Source: an uncultured Zetaproteobacteria bacterium (GTDB lineage: Bacteria; Pseudomonadota; Zetaproteobacteria; Mariprofundales; Mariprofundaceae). From it: DNA of 5,004 nucleotides. Under the pieces are notes generated by a model. It made no database searches. It was not told the origin of the DNA and was given only the letters and a program-made list of their open reading frames with translations. Both the position numbers and the translations under genes were made by a program. The stretch spans positions 1 to 5,004 of the forward strand of contig CAJXNE010000151.1 of the NCBI GenBank assembly GCA_913056285.1, in the 5' to 3' direction. Of this stretch, positions 1 through 4,812 are shown piece after piece. Within the stretch, counting starts at the first letter, position 1; each line of letters opens with the position of its first letter.

Positions 1-785
1 GGGCCGCCTGCACCAGCGCCTCCGCCGTTACCCTGTGCAGGGTCAGCTGCAGGTGCATTAGCCGCACCATTTGGCCCCGTCCCACCAGTGTTATTATTTC
101 CCGAACCACCCGGTTCCTTATTCGCCGCGTTTCCACCTTGCTGCGTACTAAGGTTGATCGACTTGATTTCAGCTGGCGTCAAATCTCTGGGTATTGATGG
201 CGGCTTATTTCCAGTTACTTGTATAAACTTATTCCTTGTCAGATAGCGAAACTTCGAGGGGTCATTCTTATTGGTGATTTTAACGGTGCCGGAGCGGCCA
301 AAAAAATTAGATTTGTCGGGTGAAACAACTTGAACCGTCCACTCTGTACCACGCACAGCAGCCACGGCTCCCGGCGTTTCGATACGGAAATATGAGTTGT
401 TGTCCTCTGCTTTGCTCACAGCTGCCCGAACCGTGCCCCGCAAAGCCCTTATGTTACTTTTGCGAACCTTGCTTTCAGCATCATAAGAATATTCACCCAC
501 CTTGATTTTAGTCAACGAACCAATATTGAGCACACTGCCATCAACAAATTTCAACTGTACGCGTGAACGCCTGCCGGTCCGAACCGTATCGCCAACGTCT
601 ACACTGTTTCCGACCACAAGAGGTTGGGCAACTCTCGTGCCGGCATGAAACACATCAACCACGCCATGTACTTTTTTAACTTCAGCAACACCAGCATCAG
701 CTATCGAGGCAAACATCAACAGGCAAGCCAGAAACGCCGTAGTTATTATGGCAGGAAAGCTTGGATTTATTGTCATCTTTTCCAT
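1..785 (-). CDS. FecR-domain secreted protein (3' end outside window)
   Basis: The visible 261 codons read as a FecR-domain protein that is exported rather than membrane-anchored. Residues 1-31 form a signal peptide, with a hydrophobic core around 11-28 and likely cleavage at ADA|G. Residues 33 to about 175 carry the family hallmarks: VDVGDTVRTG (62-71), FVDGSVLNIGS (80-90), and TPGAVAAVRGTEW (137-149). Classical FecR has an N-terminal cytoplasmic anti-sigma region and a TM helix; both are absent, so this is not a sigma-factor regulator of the FecI type. From about residue 215 the chain becomes a Gly/Asn/Ala/Pro-rich low-complexity linker, so a further domain may lie beyond position 1. The ATG at 785-783 is preferred because CAGGAG sits 8 nt upstream, inside the end of the TPR-barrel gene, whose stop is one base away. 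The coupling suggests the two proteins act together in the envelope. The FecR assignment is secure; the role is inferred. Confidence 0.9.
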   Translation of the reverse strand, partial: MEKMTINPSFPAIITTAFLACLLMFASIADAGVAEVKKVHGVVDVFHAGTRVAQPLVVGNSVDVGDTVRTGRRSRVQLKFVDGSVLNIGSLTKIKVGEYSYDAESKVRKSNIRALRGTVRAAVSKAEDNNSYFRIETPGAVAAVRGTEWTVQVVSPDKSNFFGRSGTVKITNKNDPSKFRYLTRNKFIQVTGNKPPSIPRDLTPAEIKSINLSTQQGGNAANKEPGGSGNNNTGGTGPNGAANAPAADPAQGNGGGAGAGG

Positions 786-786
786 A

Positions 787-2535
787 TCAAAAACTCCTGC
801 TAATGGTCGCGCCACCGAGCATGCGTACATAGCTGTATATGTCGAGTGTTGACAGCACATGGGTGTAGCTGCCATTCACACCGATATCAAAATATGGGAG
901 ATGGTATGATAATGACACCGCTCCTGAGTAGGATGTGTCACGGCGCTTTGCAGTAAAGCCAACCGGAATATTTCTATAGCGCTGTTGACTGATTGACCCC
1001 TGTACTCCCGCGACGAGTGATCCGAGCCATGTGATCGGTGTTTCAGCACTAATATCTCCGCCAAAGCCGGAATAGCTCCAGTCGGCGCCCTGCGTTGTAC
1101 TGGATGTATAATAAGCGCCCAGTTGGACGCTGGATTTATGATCTTCTGAATACCCTGAAATTCGCAGTTCAGGTTTTAGAATCAAGCCATCCTGATTGGA
1201 TGAGCTCAGAATGACCGGCTGATAATAGTTCTCACGGGAGCCGGTGACAGATAATGTGTATTGAAGCTGTTTACTTTGGGTATAGGTAAATCCGGGGCGC
1301 ACGCTGATTGTGTCCATATAACGTTTGTAGTTTAAAAAATAATAATCAAACGTTGTATCCATAAAAATAAGGTGTTTGCCTCCAATATAATGGTAGGGCG
1401 TAAATCCAGCCCCAATTCCGGTTACATCAAATGTGCGTAATTTTGCATGTGCATTTTCATAGACTCTGCCGGAAAGCGTGTATCCATATCCGGATTTTGA
1501 AGCAGGGGGTGCATAGTTTAGTGAAGCCAGAAACACATGTTCAAAATCACTCTCACCAGTAATCAGCGGCACAATGGACGAGGCCGATGGTTTTAGCACC
1601 ACATTGCTGTCAAACTGAAATCCATACATGCCGGATACCGTCAAATAGCTTACGTTTTCCAGTGCAACGGTATCGGAAAGACTCTGTTTGGCAAGCGCGG
1701 CCACATCCGATGTTGGATCAATGGCGATACTCTGTTGTAACAATGCCTTGCCCTGAACATTCTCCCCCATATGGATGTAACTTATTCCCTGATTATAAAG
1801 GCTTTTTTGCTTGAATGAGGCATCGGCTGCATCAGCTTTTTTGAAATACTGAATAGCCAGAGGATATTTTTCTGTTTTTTCATTCACCATACCCAGCATA
1901 TACAACGCGTATGCATCACCGGGTTTGCTTTTCAAGGTGTTTTGAAAGGCTGCGCCGGCCTGAGCATATTGTTTCATTTTATACTGCAAACCGGCCAGAC
2001 GGGAATAGACCGGCAGTGGATCAGCTACTCGTTTTGAAGCACGTTGATAGCTATCAAGCGCAGCATCAAAGTCCAGCATGTCCTCCTGAACCTTGCCGAG
2101 GCGGAATAAAACCTGTCCATTATTCGGGCTGGATTTCTGTAAATCCTGCAAGGCCCACAGCGCTTCTTCAAGGCGACCGCTCTCATAGTCCGCATCGATC
2201 TGGCTGAACATCGTTGGGCTGGAAGCGTTTTTCAGGCGCGATTTACTCAGAGGTTTGGAAACGTTGCTCCTGAGCGCTTTATTTCGACCTGCCCTGGATG
2301 GGAAAAAAGAGTGCTTATGGGTTCCGGCTTTTCCAGGCCAAAAAGTTGATTGGGGCTGCCTGTTCGAGGCCGGAGATGGCTTATCAATAATGCTAGAGTG
2401 CTCAACGACACTCGAGTCCTGGGGCGCAGCATGCGCGAACCCGATTGTAAAAACAGATACAAGTAGTAGTACAGATGCAAATAAACAGAATATTCCTTTC
2501 TTTATCCCCGCCAAGAAAATGTCCCCTAAATTCAA
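787..2535 (-). CDS. TPR protein with C-terminal outer-membrane beta-barrel (Slam/DUF560-like)
   Basis: The protein has 582 residues. A basic then hydrophobic signal peptide (residues 11-36, cleavage near AHA|A) is followed by a Ser/Pro-rich spacer (about 40-108). About five TPR units follow (111-139, 140-173, 174-207, 208-241, 242-276). From about 294 to 582 the sequence alternates polar and aromatic residues as transmembrane beta strands do, opens with the FDSNV motif (308-312), and ends in RSF, the terminal Phe recognised by the BAM machinery. A periplasmic TPR region plus a roughly 290-residue barrel is the architecture of surface lipoprotein assembly modifiers, but similar TPR-barrel proteins accompany FecR genes without known lipoprotein clients, so cargo export is only a possibility. 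No ATG start exists. TTG at 2535 has GGTGG 6 nt upstream; TTG at 2514-2512 has AGGGGA 7 nt upstream and would give a more compact signal peptide. The longer form is shown, but the shorter is at least as likely. It is the first gene of its operon. Confidence 0.85.
   Translation of the reverse strand: MNLGDIFLAGIKKGIFCLFASVLLLVSVFTIGFAHAAPQDSSVVEHSSIIDKPSPASNRQPQSTFWPGKAGTHKHSFFPSRAGRNKALRSNVSKPLSKSRLKNASSPTMFSQIDADYESGRLEEALWALQDLQKSSPNNGQVLFRLGKVQEDMLDFDAALDSYQRASKRVADPLPVYSRLAGLQYKMKQYAQAGAAFQNTLKSKPGDAYALYMLGMVNEKTEKYPLAIQYFKKADAADASFKQKSLYNQGISYIHMGENVQGKALLQQSIAIDPTSDVAALAKQSLSDTVALENVSYLTVSGMYGFQFDSNVVLKPSASSIVPLITGESDFEHVFLASLNYAPPASKSGYGYTLSGRVYENAHAKLRTFDVTGIGAGFTPYHYIGGKHLIFMDTTFDYYFLNYKRYMDTISVRPGFTYTQSKQLQYTLSVTGSRENYYQPVILSSSNQDGLILKPELRISGYSEDHKSSVQLGAYYTSSTTQGADWSYSGFGGDISAETPITWLGSLVAGVQGSISQQRYRNIPVGFTAKRRDTSYSGAVSLSYHLPYFDIGVNGSYTHVLSTLDIYSYVRMLGGATISRSF
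794..799 (-). promoter_or_regulatory. Ribosome binding site of the FecR-domain gene
   Basis: On the minus strand this reads CAGGAG, 8 nt before the ATG at 785-783. It lies within the last codons of the upstream TPR-barrel gene, so translation of the two genes is probably coupled. It also favours this ATG over the in-frame ATG three codons later. Confidence 0.7.
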
Positions 2536-2539
2536 GATA

Positions 2540-2554
2540 TGCCACCAAGTGGCA
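2540..2554. repeat. 15-bp palindrome (TGCCAC-CAA-GTGGCA) in the leader of the TPR-barrel gene
   Basis: Perfect 6-bp arms flank a 3-nt centre. The site lies between the predicted transcription start (about 2557) and the TTG start at 2535. It could be a repressor operator or a hairpin at the very 5' end of the mRNA. On the minus strand one arm contains the GGTGG that would serve as ribosome binding site for the 2535 start, so folding would hide that site and favour the 2514 start. Confidence 0.5.
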
Positions 2555-2563
2555 AACAGTGCA

Positions 2564-2592
2564 ACTATAGACTATTTTCTGAAAAATGTAAG
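2564..2592 (-). promoter_or_regulatory. Predicted sigma70-type promoter of the TPR-barrel/FecR operon
   Basis: On the minus strand, CTTACA (2592-2587, 4 of 6 matches to the -35 consensus) is separated by exactly 17 nt from TATAGT (2569-2564, 5 of 6 matches to the -10). Transcription would begin near 2557, giving a short leader of about 20-45 nt depending on the start codon. The position directly upstream of the first minus-strand gene supports it. Confidence 0.5.
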
Positions 2593-2657
2593 CCAACGGG
2601 TTTTTTTTGCTTTAATACTATAGAGATGAGAGCTTACCCCAATATCCGACATTGCTA

Positions 2658-2673
2658 TGCGGCGCATGCCGCA
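2658..2673. repeat. GC-rich perfect hairpin (TGCGGC-GCAT-GCCGCA)
   Basis: Perfect 6-bp arms surround a 4-nt loop. No T-tract of useful length follows on either strand (the plus strand continues ACCCTTTG), so it is not a standard intrinsic terminator. It may be a protein-binding site or part of a structured leader. Confidence 0.4.
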
Positions 2674-2697
2674 ACCCTTTGATTCGTCTGACATCCC

Positions 2698-2739
2698 GGA
2701 AAATCACTCATCACCAGCAAGGTGACACCATGATTTTCC
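2698..2739. repeat. Two-part stem-loop with 9-bp outer and 5-bp inner stems
   Basis: The outer arms GGAAAATCA (2698-2706) and TGATTTTCC (2731-2739) pair perfectly. Inside, TCACC (2711-2715) and GGTGA (2721-2725) pair around the loop AGCAA, leaving an internal loop of 4 and 5 nt. There is no downstream T-run, so a terminator is unlikely. On the plus strand the inner 3' arm is part of an AAGGTGA ribosome-binding-like motif before the ATG at 2730. Confidence 0.5.
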
Positions 2740-2858
2740 CAAATTCCATACAAACGCCATACAAACCAAATGATTACACCCTGCATCCAATGTCAATGTC
2801 GGTTCTTGGGGTGATGGTTTCTCTTTGTAGGGACTTATTGTCGAAAGATGATTGTTGA
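2730..2858 (+). CDS. Possible 42-residue small ORF, unrecognised
   Basis: An ATG at 2730 follows AAGGTGA (2719-2725) at a short 4-nt spacing and opens a 42-codon frame ending at TGA 2856-2858. The peptide begins MIFPNSIQTPYKP, has a mildly hydrophobic middle (MSMSVLGVMVSL) and ends in KDDC. I recognise no family. Its start overlaps a stem-loop and its body covers a tandem repeat, both of which argue for a chance frame in regulatory DNA. It is listed because the ribosome-binding motif is real. Confidence 0.15.
   Translation: MIFPNSIQTPYKPNDYTLHPMSMSVLGVMVSLCRDLLSKDDC
2746..2766. repeat. Tandem direct repeat, two perfect copies of CCATACAAAC
   Basis: Copies lie at 2746-2755 and 2757-2766, separated by one base, for an 11-bp period of about one helical turn. 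Two identical half-sites on the same DNA face are typical of binding sites for tandem-binding regulators such as response regulators. The repeat sits about 70 bp upstream of the predicted plus-strand -35 element, a plausible activator position. Confidence 0.55.
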
Positions 2859-2866
2859 GCTACAGT
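2838..2866 (+). promoter_or_regulatory. Weak predicted sigma70-type promoter for the DUF1538 operon
   Basis: TTGTCG (2838-2843, 4 of 6) and TACAGT (2861-2866, 4 of 6) are separated by exactly 17 nt. Transcription would begin near 2873, about 60 nt before the first DUF1538 start. The modest match would fit a promoter needing an activator, but chance occurrence is quite possible. Confidence 0.3.
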
Positions 2867-2911
2867 CGGAAACAGTGATTGTGCTGTGACAAAATAACAG
2901 AGGGTGCGGCG

Positions 2912-2941
2912 ATGAATCAGAGGGATTGCCAGTTATGCTAA
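2912..2941 (+). CDS. Possible 9-residue leader peptide overlapping the first DUF1538 start
   Basis: The ATG at 2912 has AGAGGG (2899-2904) 7 nt upstream, a better-placed ribosome binding site than the DUF1538 gene itself has. It encodes MNQRDCQLC and stops at TAA 2939-2941, so its end overlaps the DUF1538 ATG at 2935-2937 by 7 nt in another frame. This arrangement would allow translational coupling of the membrane protein to a short leader. The peptide is too short for any codon or homology test. Confidence 0.25.
   Translation: MNQRDCQLC
2919..2924 (+). promoter_or_regulatory. Candidate ribosome binding site of the first DUF1538 gene
   Basis: AGAGGG lies 10 nt before the ATG at 2935, somewhat far. 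The TTG at 2926 is only 1 nt away from it and cannot use it, which is why the ATG was chosen. The same hexamer occurs at 2899-2904, correctly spaced for the ATG at 2912. Confidence 0.45.
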
Positions 2942-3672
2942 AAGCGGTGGTGGAGGTCATGCGACCTCTGTTCGGGGCGGCGCGCGATCTGGCACCAATA
3001 GTTCTGGTGATTCTTTTTTTTCAGGGACTGGTGCTCAGGCAACCCATTCCCAATCTGGAAGAAATGCTGGTCGGGCTGGCTTTGGTGCTGGTCGGACTGG
3101 CGTTGTTTGTGCGCGGGCTTGAGATCGGCATGTTTCCACTCGGCGAAGCCATGGCGCATGCCTTTGCCAAAAAAGGCAATATCTATTGGTTGCTGGCATT
3201 TTCTTTTCTACTTGGTTTCGGCACCACTGTAGCCGAACCTGCTTTGATCGCTGTGGCTGGCAAGGCAGCACAAATCGCAGCTGATAGCGGCATGATTGGC
3301 ACAACAGCGGAAGCCATGGATGAATATGCCATTGGCTTGCGGTTGACGGTTGCGCTGTCTGTCGGTACTGCCATTGTGCTCGGCGTGTTGCGCATACTCT
3401 CGGGCTGGCCGGTGCATTTCTGCATTATGGCCGGTTATATCATTGTGGTGGTCATGACTATGTTTGCACCGCAGGAAATTATCGGCATCGCCTACGATTC
3501 CGGTGGTGTCACCACCTCCACCATTACCGTGCCATTGGTGACAGCCCTTGGCATTGGTTTGGCGACTTCGATTCGCGGGCGAAATCCGTTGCTCGATGGT
3601 TTCGGTCTGATTGCATTTGCTTCGCTGGTGCCAATGATTTTCGTCATGGCTTACGGCATGGTTATTCTATGA
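2935..3672 (+). CDS. DUF1538 family membrane protein, first subunit
   Basis: This 245-residue polytopic inner-membrane protein belongs to DUF1538, whose members are often single chains of about twice this length containing two such domains. Hydrophobic segments lie near 19-34, 43-66, 83-108, 133-155, 158-178, 183-210 and 222-245. Two conserved signatures carry acidic residues in otherwise apolar stretches: TTVAEPALIAV (97-107, Glu101) and AYDSGGVTTST (186-196, Asp188). Such buried acids beside Ser/Thr/Gly are what one expects of an ion-binding site, but no substrate has been shown to my knowledge. The ATG at 2935 is preferred to the TTG three codons upstream on ribosome-binding spacing. Its stop overlaps the next start (ATGA), and the downstream paralogue is probably its partner in a heteromeric complex. 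A T8 run at 3014-3021 lies in the first helix and reads through in frame. Family assignment is firm; transport function is inferred. Confidence 0.92.
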   Translation: MLKAVVEVMRPLFGAARDLAPIVLVILFFQGLVLRQPIPNLEEMLVGLALVLVGLALFVRGLEIGMFPLGEAMAHAFAKKGNIYWLLAFSFLLGFGTTVAEPALIAVAGKAAQIAADSGMIGTTAEAMDEYAIGLRLTVALSVGTAIVLGVLRILSGWPVHFCIMAGYIIVVVMTMFAPQEIIGIAYDSGGVTTSTITVPLVTALGIGLATSIRGRNPLLDGFGLIAFASLVPMIFVMAYGMVIL

Positions 3673-4472
3673 ATTTGGTGTTTCAGTTCGCCGATACCTT
3701 GCTCTCGACGTTGCGCGATGTGATCCCGATTGCTGCGGTGTTGCTTGGATTCCAGTTGCTGGTGTTACGCCAGCCTATTGCCAATACATGGCGTGTAGTG
3801 CGCGGATTTGTCTATGTGCTACTTGGACTTGCGTTGTTTCTGATGGGGTTGGAGAAAGCAATTTTTCCGCTCGGTGAAGTGATGGCGGCGCAATTGACCG
3901 ATCCTGTATTTCTATATGGCGCAGAGGCATCTACGGTCACTTCGGTTCAATGGCAGCATTTTGGTTGGGTCTACGCCTTTGCATTTGCTATCGGGCTGGC
4001 AACAACGTTGGCCGAGCCGGCTTTGATTGCTGTTGGCATGAAAGCCGAGCAGGTATCCGGTGGCGCGGTTTCCGCCTGGGGACTAAGGCTGGCGGTATCG
4101 CTCGGCGTGGCTATCGGTGTATCTATTGGCTGCTACCGCATCGTCACAGGTACAGATTTGTGGTTGTATATTATGGTGGCATATATCGTGGTGGTTGCCC
4201 AGACCACGCGTGCTCCGGCCATGATTATTCCGCTGGCCTATGATTCAGGTGGTGTCACCACATCGACCGTAACTGTGCCGCTATTGGCAGCATTGGGACT
4301 TGGCCTGGCCGAAGCGATTCCGGGCCGCAGTCCGTTAATCGATGGTTTCGGATTGATCGCATTTGCCAGCGTGTTCCCGATTATGAGCGTGATGGGGTAT
4401 GCCCAGATGAGTCGCTGGCTGGAATTACGAAGAGAAAAGAAGAAGCAACAGGAGGTAAGTGATGCGTTTTAA
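3669..4472 (+). CDS. DUF1538 family membrane protein, second subunit
   Basis: This 267-residue paralogue of the preceding gene shares many blocks with it: VLRQPI (32-37), FPLGE (66-70), AEPALIAV (115-122, Glu116), YDSGGVTTST (191-200, Asp192) and DGFGLIAFAS (225-234). The pattern of hydrophobic segments is the same. It differs in having a longer loop at about 76-97 (before the AEPAL helix), a shorter loop after that helix (about 127-137), and a charged C-terminal tail (LRREKKKQQEVSDAF) that is probably cytoplasmic and absent from the first copy. Start and previous stop overlap as ATGA with no clear ribosome binding site, so translation is presumably coupled and stoichiometry near one to one. 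Its end overlaps the PII-like gene by 11 bp. The tail is a natural candidate for contact with the PII-like or CBS partner, though this is inference. The substrate is unknown. Confidence 0.92.
   Translation: MNLVFQFADTLLSTLRDVIPIAAVLLGFQLLVLRQPIANTWRVVRGFVYVLLGLALFLMGLEKAIFPLGEVMAAQLTDPVFLYGAEASTVTSVQWQHFGWVYAFAFAIGLATTLAEPALIAVGMKAEQVSGGAVSAWGLRLAVSLGVAIGVSIGCYRIVTGTDLWLYIMVAYIVVVAQTTRAPAMIIPLAYDSGGVTTSTVTVPLLAALGLGLAEAIPGRSPLIDGFGLIAFASVFPIMSVMGYAQMSRWLELRREKKKQQEVSDAF
4450..4455 (+). promoter_or_regulatory. Ribosome binding site of the PII-family gene (AGGAGG)
   Basis: A perfect AGGAGG inside the end of the second DUF1538 gene lies 6 nt before the ATG at 4462 but only 3 nt before the in-frame GTG at 4459. 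It therefore points to the ATG as start. Its strength suggests the small regulator is made in excess of the coupled membrane subunits. Confidence 0.75.
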
Positions 4473-4812
4473 ATTATTGATTGCACTGGTGGCGGATACC
4501 ACCACGGACAAGGTAATGGTTGCTGCGCGGGAAGCCGGCGCTACCGGCGCTACGGTGGTGGGTGATGCGCGAGGGGAAGGATTGAATCCGAAAAAAACAT
4601 TTTTCGGTCTGGCGCTGGAGGCGCAGCGCGATATGGTATTGTTTCTGGTTGAGGAACATTTGAGTCGCAATATTCTCGAACGTATTGCGGCGGAGGCAGG
4701 TTTTGAAGAAGACCCGGGTTCAGGTGTGGCTTTTCAGGTCGATGTTGAAGATGCGATTGGATTGGGCGGGCAAATTATGTGTCTGATGGATGAAGTGGAG
4801 GAAAAACTATGA
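4462..4812 (+). CDS. PII-family signalling protein (GlnB-like fold)
   Basis: The 116-residue length and layout match the trimeric PII fold: beta strand KLLIALV (4-10), helix TDKVMVAAREAGATGATVV (15-33), a T-loop region (34-55), strand MVLFLVEEH (58-66), helix LSRNILERIAAEAGF (67-81), a B-loop-like GSGVAFQVDVEDAIG (86-100), and a short acidic C-terminus. PII proteins bind ATP, ADP or other nucleotides between subunits and press their T-loops onto transporters or enzymes. This one is divergent. The T-loop lacks the tyrosine that is uridylylated in GlnB, and the B-loop GxGKIF is replaced by GSGVAF, losing the ATP-contacting Lys. It is therefore unlikely to be the general nitrogen sensor and more likely a dedicated regulator of the adjacent DUF1538 complex, perhaps with changed ligand preference. 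It overlaps both neighbours. Confidence 0.88.
   Translation: MRFKLLIALVADTTTDKVMVAAREAGATGATVVGDARGEGLNPKKTFFGLALEAQRDMVLFLVEEHLSRNILERIAAEAGFEEDPGSGVAFQVDVEDAIGLGGQIMCLMDEVEEKL
4588..4607. repeat. Perfect 8-bp inverted repeat inside the PII-family gene
   Basis: CCGAAAAA (4588-4595) and TTTTTCGG (4600-4607) flank a 4-nt AACA loop. It encodes part of the T-loop region (PKKTFFG). As the codons for this peptide naturally give A- then T-rich DNA, it may be coincidental. Confidence 0.35.
4797..4801 (+). promoter_or_regulatory. Ribosome binding site of the CBS-domain gene (GGAGG)
   Basis: GGAGG near the end of the PII-family gene is 7 nt from the ATG at 4809 and 13 nt from the second in-frame ATG at 4815, so the first ATG is preferred. 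Confidence 0.7.

Larger units (their letters stand above)
2536..2934. other. Divergent intergenic region between the two operons
   Basis: This stretch of about 400 bp separates the two divergent operons and contains no gene of recognisable family. From left to right it holds a palindrome and promoter for the minus-strand operon, a T8 tract (2601-2608) without a preceding hairpin, a GC-rich hairpin, a two-part stem-loop, a tandem 10-bp repeat, a weak plus-strand promoter, and a possible 9-codon leader ORF. It is longer and more structured than a simple pair of promoters would require. Confidence 0.75.

Noticed and set aside
1911..2207. A 98-codon plus-strand open frame within the TPR repeats
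   Set aside because: It is the reverse-frame shadow of the TPR coding sequence; the product is rich in Cys, His, Pro and Arg with no fold signature.
2550..2564. Possible sigma54 promoter (TGGCA ... TGCA, plus strand)
   Set aside because: The distance between the GG and GC elements is 8 nt rather than the required 10.
2601..2608. T8 tract as an intrinsic terminator
   Set aside because: No stable GC-rich hairpin precedes it on the plus strand, and no gene ends just upstream of it.
2255..2623. A 122-codon plus-strand open frame antisense to the start of the TPR-barrel gene
   Set aside because: It lies across the signal peptide and promoter of a convincing minus-strand gene, its translation resembles no family I know, and it lacks a clear ribosome binding site.
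2613..2623. TAATACTATAG, reminiscent of a phage T7 promoter
   Set aside because: The central bases of the T7 consensus are missing and no phage gene is present; it is AT-rich intergenic sequence.
3014..3021. T8 run in the first DUF1538 gene as a phase-variation or frameshift site
   Set aside because: The reading frame is intact through it and encodes an expected Leu-Phe-Phe helix stretch; a single homopolymer of this length is weak evidence.
3950..4243. A 97-codon plus-strand frame inside the second DUF1538 gene
   Set aside because: It is an out-of-frame shadow rich in Cys, Trp and Arg, fully inside a well-supported membrane protein gene.
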